DNA of 64,000 nucleotides, from the NCBI GenBank assembly GCA_949358305.1, contig OX442314.1, positions 15,865,060 to 15,929,059 of the forward strand. Direction: 5' to 3'. The notes under the pieces were generated by a model. That model ran no database searches. It saw only the letters and a list, made by a program, of their open reading frames with translations, and had not been told where the DNA came from. Of this stretch, positions 48,677-61,564 are shown one piece after another (the stretch's first letter is position 1; the number at the start of each line of letters is the position of its first letter). The stretch comes from Strigamia acuminata (taxonomy: Eukaryota > Arthropoda > Chilopoda > Geophilomorpha > Linotaeniidae). The translations under genes were made by a program, and so were the position numbers.

Positions 48677-49195
48677 GAAGCCCTGGATGGTTGAGGGTCG
48701 CTAAAATAAATGTGGCATACAATTTTACAAAACTTAATTTCTGTTTTCGTTTGAAAATAATAATAATAATCTTGGAAATATAATCGGGCAAATATATATA
48801 CATATATTTATTTTTCTTAAAAAAATAATAGTATAGTAATGTATGAACATCAGAAAATGCATCAGATGTTAATTGTATTTAGGCTGGATAAAATTAATAA
48901 ATGAAATAAATTGAATGTTCTGAAGTAAAAAGCAGTGTCCTAGTGTCGTTATTAAAAAATGTGTCCAATGTCTTGGTTACGTGGAAGAAAAAATAAATTT
49001 GAACTTTGGTAATCTCCGAATCTAAAGGTCGATTCAAGATTCGTTTATAAGTGTGAAATCGATCTGTAATAGAGATAATAAGTCTTAACTTACACACTTT
49101 TTTTCCATTTGAATTACCCGCTAATTTTAATACAGTATTCTGTGTTTATAAAACGCCTTGTTTCGTGTAAACGAGAAACGAAATATCACACTCTA

Positions 49196-49203
49196 TGACG
49201 TCA
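49196..49203. promoter_or_regulatory. CRE palindrome TGACGTCA upstream of ECHDC3-like gene
   Basis: Perfect CREB/ATF palindrome about 100 bp upstream of the start codon at 49300, in proximal-promoter position. Confidence 0.45.
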
Positions 49204-49299
49204 CATTGAAAATCATTTAGCAGCTGAACATTTCAAGGACGCGAGTTAATAAAAAATTGTCGTGTTGATTTTCCAAGTTTTTCTGGTATTTATTTCATT

Positions 49300-50636
49300 A
49301 TGTTATACAAGTTAGTTTATAATTGCCATCTCAAGCCGTTACAGGTAATGGAAATGGGCAAATCTCAGAAATAAAAACAAATTTAATATACATTTTTCGC
49401 TACAGATGATACGGACATTAAGTACGAGTTTAGTCGCTGTTAATGATGTCAATGGGATTAGACGAATTGTTTTAAACAATCCAGCAAAAAGGTGTGGTAT
49501 TCATTTCAAATATTACATTAAGGTAATTTATCAATTCTGTCTCACAGAAATGCATTATCTCTGGCGATGTTAAAAGAACTAAAAGAAAGCTTAACTCAAA
49601 ACACACATGAAACAAAATGTATCATTTTGAGCGGAAAAGGACCAGCGTTTTCTGCAGGACACGATTTAAGTGAATTGGTAAGTTTTGATGATTGGGTAAA
49701 TTTTTGTACAAAATAAAATAGAAAGCATATATCAAAGACATCAGCCACAGGAAAAGAGCATCATGAATTAATATTTGCTACTTGTACCGACGTTATGGCA
49801 ACAATCAGTAAATTACCGATACCTGTTATTGCTCAAGTAAATGGTAAAAAGAATATGACATTATTATTACTTTATTATTATTATTATGATTATTTAAACT
49901 AGGAATAGCAGCAGCTGCGGGTTGTCAATTAGCAGTTTCTTGCGATATTGTAATCGCAACTGAGAAATCCACATTTTCGACACCAGGGTATTGTTATTAA
50001 TATTAATCAACACTTTTTGCGTTATTTATTGAAACCATGTGTTCAGAGTGAGTGTTGGCTTGTATTGTTCAACCCCTGGAGTCGCCGTTTCTCGAGCTGC
50101 GACTAGAAAGGTTTCTAGTTACATGCTCATGACGGGTTTACCAATTTCTGCTCAAGGTAAAAAAAAAAAACAATTATAAACACTGGTAGTACCATTTAGT
50201 CGAAGTATTGTAATACCATTTAGAAGCGTTGCATTGCGGACTAGTCAGTAAAATTTGTCCGGAAGAAAAATTAGAGGAAGAGGTGATTTTGAAAGATTTA
50301 ACGTTAATTTGTTTTGTGAAATAATAAATATTTAATTCTTTAATTTTAAGACTGCAAAGATAGCCAATGCAATTTGTTCAAAAAGCAGATCCGTTTCGTT
50401 ATTGGGAAAACGATTTTATTATAACCAAATTGAGCAAGACATTTCGTCAGCTTACAGGTCAGAAATATTTCATACTTAATGACAAGGTACCACTAAAAAT
50501 AATATCTTAATTCATTAGTGATGCGGAGGCGGTAATGGTTGACAATTTAAGATACGAAGATGCACAGAGGGGAATTAAAGCATTTTTAGGGAAGAAGGTG
50601 CCGGAGTGGACCGACACTGATGACAAAGTACATTAA
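49300..50636 (+). CDS. ECHDC3: Enoyl-CoA hydratase domain-containing protein 3 (ECHDC3-like), mitochondrial
   Basis: Crotonase-fold protein of mitochondria; relatives are linked to lipid and insulin metabolism, but the exact reaction is unsettled. Nine exons: 49300-49344, 49406-49491, 49548-49677, 49738-49843, 49903-49987, 50047-50156, 50224-50282, 50351-50457, 50519-50636; 281 aa. The N-terminus (MLYKLVYNCHLKPLQMIRTLS) suits a presequence. Crotonase signatures: IVLNNPAKRNALSLAML, the oxyanion-hole stretch KGPAFSAGHDLSEL, IAQVNGIAAAAGCQLAVSCD, TEKSTFSTPGVSVGLYCSTPG and ALHCGLVSKICPEE. The usual Glu pair of true hydratases is not evident in the SVGLYCST segment, as in other ECHDC3 proteins. 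The DNA for about 380 bp upstream shows no gene, only a CRE site. Confidence 0.9.
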
Positions 50637-50886
50637 AAACATACAATGAAATAATGCACCAATAAAAAGAACATTTTTCTCAAATCACTGGCATTTAATA
50701 CACTCATTATTTGGCTCGGGAGATTTTTGTGGAATTGTTACATGAATTTTAAGGTCAATGTAAAAATGGAATGATACAAAATAAGAAAACAATGCCTCGG
50801 TTAAAGGCATATTATTTGTAACAATTTTTAATAGCGCCTGTTTTAAGTATCAACGTATCAAAATTGTAAACTTTTTGATGGAAAAA

Positions 50887-53881
<2,995 letters not shown>

Positions 53882-54834
53882 GATTGCTGTTTAATCTGCA
53901 AAGTGACAAAAAGTTTTTTCGTAAAATTTGTTAATTCAAAATAAAAACTTTTACTTTCACTACCTTTACCTTAACCCAAAGAGTTAGATTAGTCATAAAA
54001 ATTAAGGATCGCATTGCTACTGATTTTTTAAGGAAAACATGTGGAATACCCGCTTATAACTTATGCCGCGTGGCATTGAAAGTACGCACACCATGTCAAA
54101 AACAATATCCCTTGTTTTAAATACTAAAACATAATAGAAATAATTGTGCATTTAGTTACCGATTTGAATTTGCAAATTTTTTCTTCAATAGAGAAACTAA
54201 ACTAAATATAATGTGCCTTTTTCAGCCAAACTACCGGCATCAGAGTCAGACATTAGTATCTACTCCACCAAGTTCGCTATCAGATCCAGCAGATCATGTT
54301 CTGTAGTTGTGTTTTCGCCACCACTGGTGATTTTGTTTAACTAAAATGTTTTTTGTCAGAACGCTTTTACAATAAGATTTTATTACTGTATTTATTTTGT
54401 ATCGTGGTTTTTTTTATTTTAGTTTTAATTTTTCAAAAAAAATATTTTTCGTTGTGTTTGCAGAAGAGCAAGAATCTAAAGTTGATTGATTAGTCATTTG
54501 AAGAAATGTGCCGCCACTGGATTGGCTATTTGCTTTTAATTAGTGCACGTTTTATTCACTAGGGAATTTGATGGCGCTGTTTGCAGTTTGATTTTGCGCC
54601 TGCCGAAAGCATTGTTCGTCCGGTAACGGCAAGGCCTCGCAAGGTAAATGAGAAATTCGCCTTGTTGTTGAAAAGATTAAAGTAATTAAGCGATTAAAAC
54701 TGAGAAAATAAGATGCATTTAAGCGAAATAAAAATAATGCAACTAGTTTTAATAATATAAATCAATCGAGATGTGAATAATAGCACTTGATGTACGCATT
54801 TCAGATTGATTATCATCAGCAACTAGCATCGGCA
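53882..54834. other. Divergent spacer between STT3A and ARS2
   Basis: About 950 bp probably holding both promoters. The only coding-like piece is a possible terminal exon at 54226-54306 (+). Confidence 0.5.
54226..54306 (+). other. Possible orphan terminal exon (26 codons)
   Basis: After a good acceptor (TGCCTTTTTCAG) an open segment reads PNYRHQSQTLVSTPPSS and on to LSDPADHVL before TAG. The composition is protein-like, but no upstream exon can be found between it and STT3A, so it may be a relic exon or chance. A minus-strand frame (MSDSDAGSLAEKG) overlaps it and is equally unsupported. Confidence 0.2.
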
Positions 54835-57800
54835 ATGGGAGACAGCGATGACGATTACGACAGGAGACGAAGAGACAAATTTAGAAAAGAACGAAGTGAT
54901 TATCAAGATAGACGCGGCGATGACAGGGGAAGGCGAGGAGGCGATGAATGGATTGACAGGTTGCTTGGAAATTCATCAACAAAAAGTTGTTTTTGTTTAC
55001 CGAATAATTTTGTTTTCGTACCCTAGTCGTCGTGACAGAAATCGCAGAGAATATCGAGATTACGATCCACGGAAACGTGACCGATACAGTCCACCGAGAC
55101 ACGAAGTGAGCCCTCCAATGAAAAGAATGAGGAGAGACTGGTAAGATGAAAATTAGACGTGCAATTGCAAAATTTTTATGATTTTGTATTCTTTCAGGGA
55201 CGATCGTAACAGTTATCCAACGTACGATATGGGATACGGTGGAGGTGCAAATGCGGGAGGAGGCGCAGGAGGAGGAGGAGGAGGTGGCGGTGGTGGCGGC
55301 GGCGGAGGAGGAGGCGGCGGCGGTGCTATGATGGCCACACATCAAAACTGGGGTCCACCAATGGATGTTACGCCCGTTCAACATGGATATGGTGGAGGAC
55401 CTGGAAATATTCCGCGGTTAAATTTTGTTAATTTTAATTTAAAATCTTTTTTTTTTTTATTAAAAACATTGAATTTACTCGTTGATATAATGTTAAATAT
55501 TATTATCTTTACAGCGAACAAGATCATGGTCCCACGCAACCACCCGTAATGACTTTTAAACAGTTTTTAGCATCACAAGACGACACTATAAGTGACGAGG
55601 AAGCGGTGAAAAAATATAACGAGTATAAATTGGAATTTCGTCGTCAGCAGCTGAATGAATTTTTTCTCAGTCATAAGGAAGAAGAATGGTACATAACTTT
55701 CTTGATGAATGAATTGTTTTATTTTATAAAAAAAAAAAAAAATTGTTAGATATTTATTGAATCCTTTAAAGTTTTTACTGATTTTAATAAAACACTGCCT
55801 AATAATATCTAAATTTCTATTACCGGCAGTGTTTTATTGAATTCTTGCTGTTAATATTTATTTTATTTTTGTTATTGTTATTGTTTTGTTTTTACCCCTT
55901 ACAAACCAACAGTTTCAGGGTTTTATGCAGTGTGGTGTTTATTCAGCCACATACTGTTCTCTCGTCCAAACCTTCAATCCTCCACGTTAGTCAGGGTTCA
56001 CTGCGCACAATGCAGTGTAGCTTTTTTAGTTGTAAGGTCTAGTTTAGAAAAGATGGGAGGATTTATTTTCTGCGCAATATTTTGGGATCAGGAAGAAGGA
56101 GGTGAGACACATTGATTTCCTGAAACTGTGACATCTGCAGACTGGTAATGGTTCAAACTTGACTTGATTATTTTTAAATATTACTTTGATTATTTTCGTA
56201 GATTTTTAAAAAAATGCAAGACATACTTGGGTGCTAAAACTAAATTATAAAAAAAACATAGTAGTAAAGATAAATAATATTAATATTTTTTTAGTTAATA
56301 ATTTTTATATATTATTTTTAAGTTGGAGATTTGTTTGTAATCAATGATCAAACATTGCTTCGTTATTAATAGGTTTAAATCAAAGTATCATCCGGAAGAA
56401 TGTGGCAAAAGACTTACGGACCAAATGAGTGGTTTGAAAAAACGTTTGCAAGTGTTTATGGAATTGATGGAAAAAAATATGATGGATGTTTCAATTGATG
56501 CTGATAAATCTGACGAAATTGTTAAAATTTTGGATGCAGGTGAGAATTTTTGCTTAAATAAAGTTTATGTTTACACACCGGTAATTTTTTCTCTCTCTTT
56601 TTTTTTTTTAGTTGTTATTAAATTGGAAGGTGGAAATGATTTGGATTTAACAATTCTGGATCAAAGTCCAGAAGAAATTGAAAAGCTTGAAAAAAAGCAT
56701 CAAGAGCACCAACTTTTGGAAGCCGCTTTTGCTGCAGCAAAGAAGTAAAATTTCTAGATTTTTTTATTTTATACTTAAATTTTTTTATCGTTCTTTTTTA
56801 ATAGAGAGGAATCATCTAAAAAGAAGGAAAAGTCGAAAGATCCATCTAAAAGAAGTAAGAAGAAGAAGAGACACAAGTACGATGAAAATGAAGAAAGTGC
56901 GAGTGATTCGGAAAGCGAATCCGATGCAGTGCCCGGCCCCGGTACGTTGAATGATATTCATTCTTAAAATGTCAATTGGCGTCTAATATTGAAATTTATA
57001 GAAAACACTTCGAGGGATGCGTCGTTCAAGGAAGACAATAACAGTTTAGATGCAACGAAGCAGAAATCCGAAGAAAATGTTAAAGAAGAAGGTGAAACGA
57101 GTGACGTCAAGCCGAAGAAACCATCGAGCCCAGTTGACGAAAACATGAAAGATGTGTCTGCAGATACGGCGAAATCAAATGATGCGCCGATTGAACCAGA
57201 AGACAACAATAATCTTGAACCCAGGCCACTTCACAGGACTTGTTCAATATTTTTAAGGAATCTAGCCCCGACTATAACGAAGCAAGAAGTCGAAGCAGTA
57301 AGACTCGGATGTTTGGTTGCCTGGAAAATGGTTAATTCTATTAATTTCTATTAATTTCTACAGATGTGTAGAAGATATTCGGGTTTTCTGCGAGTTGCGA
57401 TTGCAGATCCTCAGCCTGAACGGCGCTTTTTAAGACGCGGTTGGGTTACATTTGAACGTGGGGTAAACATAAAGGAAGTATGCTGGAATCTCAACAATAT
57501 TCGAGTAAGTATTGAAAAAAAATATATCTGGTTCTGAGGTTGAATTTTAATATTGCCAACTGTTTTAGCTTCGAGATTGCGAACTCGGTGCGATCGTTAA
57601 TCGCGATTTGACACGTCGCATTCGCTCAGTCAGTGGGATAGCGTCGCACAAACAAGTGGTCCGTGCGGACATTAAACTTGCTGCTAAAATTATTCAGAAT
57701 TTTGATAGTCGTCATGAATTGTGGACGGAAGAAAAGGACGGGCAAGAAAATACTATCGCGGTTCGCTTTTATATTAATTTTTTTTTAAAAAGAAATTTTT

Positions 57801-59527
57801 ATTTATTTTGGGTGTTAAATTGCAGAGTTTCGGGCTTATTTCGAAAAATCCGCTTCTGAAAAACATCACTGATTATTTGATTGAAGAAGCAAATGCGGAA
57901 GAGGAGGAACTTCTTGGTATGAGCGGCCAGGATGAAAAATCTAAAGATGAAGAAGGCGATACGACCGTTGAACGGGACGATGCTCTAATTAAAGTAAATT
58001 TTGCCATTAAAACTTTCTGAAACTTGCTAAAGCTTAATAAAATGACGAAATTTTATTTAGGTTGCCGATCGTCTGCTACTGTATTTGCGCATAGTTCATT
58101 CTATCGATTACTACAATCACAGCGACTATCCCAATGAAGATGAAATGCCAAACCGTTGTGGTATAATGCATGCTCGTGGGCCGCCACCCAACAGCAAAGT
58201 GACTCAACAAGAATGTAAATCCCTTTTATCATTTCACATAAAGGTTTATTTATTTAACTTTTAACTTTTTATTTATAGTGAATGAATATGTATCAACATT
58301 CGAACAGAAAATTAATCCATTTTTACAGCCGCTGACAAAATTAAATGTTGACGATGCACTCAAATTGGGGAAGAAAGACCCCGAAGCGTATCCTTTGACA
58401 TACTATTTGCATTAATGAGATAAGTTGTAATGTCATCTTTAACAGCGGGTTTAGAGAAGTAGAAAAATTCATTCAAGCCAACACGCAGGAATTGGCCAAA
58501 GATAAATGGTTGTGCCCGTTAAGTGGGAAGAAATTTAAGGGCCCCGAATTTGTACGGAAACACATTTTTAATAAGCATGCAGAAAAGATCGAAGAAGTGA
58601 AAAAAGAGGTAATGTTTCGAATTGTAATGACGGTAATGATGATTTATTTTAAAATATTTCTAAAATTGAATTTTTTAGGTTGAATTTTTCAATAACTACC
58701 TTTTGGACCCTAAACGACCGCAATTGCCGGAGCATCCAGGCAATAAAACTCAAGGAAACATGGGTTTTGCTGGAAATCGAGGCGATGCATATCCGGTCCA
58801 GCCACCGAATTTCATGCCGACACCTCAGTATGGCTATTCGGGATACGGTCAGCAAGGATCGCGCGGACACATGGCTCAAAGTCACATGGGTAGTGCGGGA
58901 AATCAAAGTATTTAAATAATATATTTGCGAGTTATTTGATCTAAATGTGTTGTGTCTGTATTTCTAGGTGGAATGTATTCCGCATCTGGTAATTACCGTA
59001 GTAATTACAACGAGTCTTTTCACCGTTCCAGTGGCTATTATCAGAAACGCGGCCGGTAAGTCGATTGCTCGATTGTTATTCTAATTACGTGAGTTAGTTA
59101 ATGAGCACAGATTAATGAATGGGAAATAACTTTTATTTTATCTTTCTTGAATTTAGATGTGCATCTTAAATCATACCGAGTTAACTTTACGCTTTAATTT
59201 TTTCTCATGTTTAGCCGTCAAGATCCCCGAGAAATTATAGGTTACAGCGACCTGGATGCACCCGACGATGCTGATCAGTTTTAGAATGCTTGGTAATAAT
59301 TTCTTACAAGAGGAAGGGAACGCACGAGTTTCTTAGTTAATTGAAAAAAAATATTAAGTGTAAATGTTTTGTTTGAGGATTAGCAAACGAGTGTTTTGTT
59401 ATGAATTCTTTTTTATTAGTTTTGATTCGATTTACAAGGCTCTTTTGTTTTTAGGGCTGGCCGTAACGATCGTCGACAGCTGGTGGATTATTGCGATTTG
59501 GATGCGCCTGATATTAACGGTTTTTAA
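54835..59527 (+). CDS. SRRT: ARS2/Serrate RNA effector protein, with two alternative last exons
   Basis: Partner of the nuclear cap-binding complex; directs RNA polymerase II transcripts to miRNA processing, decay or export. Exons: 54835-54959, 55027-55140, 55198-55416, 55515-55688, 56373-56539, 56612-56744, 56805-56941, 57002-57297, 57364-57504, 57569-57760, 57826-57993, 58061-58214, 58279-58387, 58446-58608, 58679-58907, 58968-59055, then 59215-59284 or 59455-59527 (892 or 893 aa). [16 protein letters not shown] opens an Arg-rich N-terminus, and exon 3 holds a run of about 17 Gly. DUF3546 region: [23 protein letters not shown]-like core: [18 protein letters not shown] and [18 protein letters not shown]2 domain: [16 protein letters not shown]2H2 zinc finger: [21 protein letters not shown]-terminal peptide: [13 protein letters not shown]. 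The donor at 57761 (GTTCGC) is weak but keeps phase. Confidence 0.96.
55786..55838. repeat. Short perfect hairpin in ARS2 intron 4
   Basis: AATAAAACACTGCC (55786-55799) and GGCAGTGTTTTATT (55825-55838) pair over 14 bp with a 25-nt loop, and pairing extends a few bases outward with mismatches. The intron (684 bp) is unusually long for this gene. It could be a small foldback insertion or a structured RNA. Confidence 0.6.
59455..59527 (+). CDS. Alternative terminal exon B of ARS2
   Basis: After a TTTGTTTTTAG acceptor the exon reads [19 protein letters not shown] and ends INGF-stop. It is in the same phase as exon A (59215-59284), which reads [17 protein letters not shown] and ends DADQF-stop. 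Both can follow the donor at 59055, so they look like duplicated, mutually exclusive last exons. Exon B keeps the DLDAPD core but replaces the acidic end. Confidence 0.7.
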
Positions 59528-59733
59528 AAGTTCTTTTTGTGTTTCCTCAAATTTGTAAATTCATTTTTTCATTATATAATTGCAATAAGACATTACTTAA
59601 CATTAAGTATACATTTATCAATATTCATGTAAACGAAGCAAGTATTTCTGTATAATCGTGTTATACACAATGTACAATTATTATTAAAAAAAAAAACGTA
59701 TATGAAAGTTTTTATTTTCTTTAATTTTTTTTT

Positions 59734-60823
59734 TCAACTCTCAATCCACTTGACCACCATCTTGGCCACTTCTACACTCGATTGCAAAACAAACGCGTGA
59801 TCTATATTTTTATCGCATAACTTAATATCTGCTAAGGGGAAAAGTTCTTTAACTTTTTCGTAATAAGAAACCGGACACCAACTGTCGGTGCATCCATAGT
59901 AAAAAATCAACTTTGATAAATTACTTTTGATTAATTGAACGTTTAACTCTTTAACCGATTCCATTTCGGTTTTTGCCATATACATCCATTTGTTTGTGCA
60001 GTGCACATCGAGCACGTTCAAACTTGCTGCGAATGCGCAAGGAGGTATTGACCAACGGTTACCTTGCGTTAGATTACTAACGTGCCGGAAATAAAATTCC
60101 AACAAATTGTATTGCATCGGAGTTGAAAGATAGGATAGAAAATACACGAAAATTAATATAAATGGGCGAAAATAAGTGAGCGTTGGCCAAGCCCATTTGC
60201 CGTTTGGTGAATCAGCTAAACGTTCAATAGTTGGAAATAATAATATTGACTTGAGAACTCGGCTTTTTGGAAGCGAATTCATTAAGTGTAAACTGATGTA
60301 GCTGCCAATGGAATGTCCAATAAGAATAAGTGAAATATTGTCGTGTAAATAATCTTCTATGAATAATAACTTGTGTTTAAGTTGTGCATTAAGGGAATAC
60401 AAATGTTCATTTTCTGCAGGTGAAGAATAAAATATTATGTAGCAGCAATTGTTTATGCTTTTTAACTAGAAAGCGCTCACCACTTAATTTTGGAATCCTG
60501 TACTTATCGGGCACCTTGACATGCCCCGCGTGTGAAATGCCAATTACCATGTGCTTGCGGTCTAGTTGCTCGAAAATCGTTTCCATAAATAGTTGGTAAT
60601 ATTCAATCATGCCTGGATTTCCTGTAAAATTCATTTTTCGAGTAAAATTCATTATCAATTCAATTCATTTGATTTCTAACAAACCTGGAATAACTAAAAT
60701 AACAATTTTCTTTTCTTTCACATCATGTAACGTGTCCAACCAACCTCCGTACGTAATAATGTGTGTTGGAACTTCATTGATGGTTATATAGCCGTCATGT
60801 CGATGATTTTTCTTCAAATTCAT
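59734..60823 (-). CDS. LDAH: Lipid droplet-associated hydrolase (LDAH)
   Basis: Alpha/beta hydrolase on lipid droplets, linked to sterol ester and triglyceride turnover. Exons: 60823-60685, 60621-60481, 60413-59734; 319 aa, near the family length of about 325. Start MNLKKNHRHDGYITI. Family blocks: VILVIPGNPGMIEYYQLFME, VIGISHAGHV and the nucleophile elbow LILIGHSIGSYISLHLM (GHSxG). The strand ending YYGCTDSWCPVSYYE carries the likely catalytic acid and NIDHAFVLQSS the His. Hydrophobic stretches in the middle (FILIFVYFLSYLSTP) fit membrane or droplet binding. It converges with ARS2, with only about 200 bp between the stop codons. Confidence 0.92.
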
Positions 60824-61564
60824 TCTATTATGTATTAAAAAATATAGAACGATAAATTGTTAAAACGTCACGCCATGGTAAGTGAGTAACAAAATTATTT
60901 TGCCTTCTAGTTTTCTCCGTCGTTTCACTTGGAAGGAAGTGAAGGGTCCAAAAAGCAACGCATGAGCGCGGTTTGTCCTCATTTGTGGCGTAAAGAAACG
61001 TGAGTAGACTTTGTTGCGTGAAATGAGCAAAAAAAAATTGTCATTTATATTTTTTTTTGGGTGTTTTCATAATTTTATTTGAGAGATCACATACTGAAAT
61101 TTGCGTCAAATTTCTAGCAAGTGATAATTAATTTTTACTTTTACGTGTTGCAGCTTATTTACAGCAGATGGCGACGCGACACTTTCACCAGGAAGTCCAC
61201 TTACTTTAATTTCAAAGATTATTTATGATGTATTTATCTGTTCTCTATCTGTGATACGAGGATTATGTTTCGAGCAAAAACTATTTAGAAGTGAGGGCAG
61301 TGTGTGTTGCTGCAGTTCAGAAACAATTTAGTTGACGACAGTGGTTTCTTTTTTTGATATTATCAACTGTTTATTTTTTTAACGTTCCATTTTTAAATTT
61401 CAATCTTTTTTTTTTTTTTTATTAAATCCATGACAGCTTCATTCAAGAAAGGAAATTTGCCATAGTACAAATTTCTACAAGCATTACATCTGAGGCGTTA
61501 TTTAACCGCTGATACTGTTCCTCATCTTTATCTAAAAAATAAAAATATTTTCCAGTTTCACACT
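60824..61564. other. Spacer between LDAH start and FAF2 stop
   Basis: About 740 bp without a gene. It should contain the LDAH promoter and the FAF2 3'UTR; a CAGATGGCGAC motif occurs near 61164. An open frame at 61443-61661 (-) is the FAF2 last exon in another frame. Confidence 0.5.

Larger units (their letters stand above)
45465..48917. repeat. Tandem duplication unit, copy 2 (two-gene cassette plus MITE)
   Basis: Second copy of the cassette at 37866-40426, beginning at the first base after the LTR and ending ATTGAATG. It is longer through a 698-bp MITE with its 8-bp duplication in the peptide gene intron, an expanded A-rich 20-bp repeat at about 46035-46255, and an expanded 21-bp coding repeat at 48543-48640. 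Confidence 0.95.
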
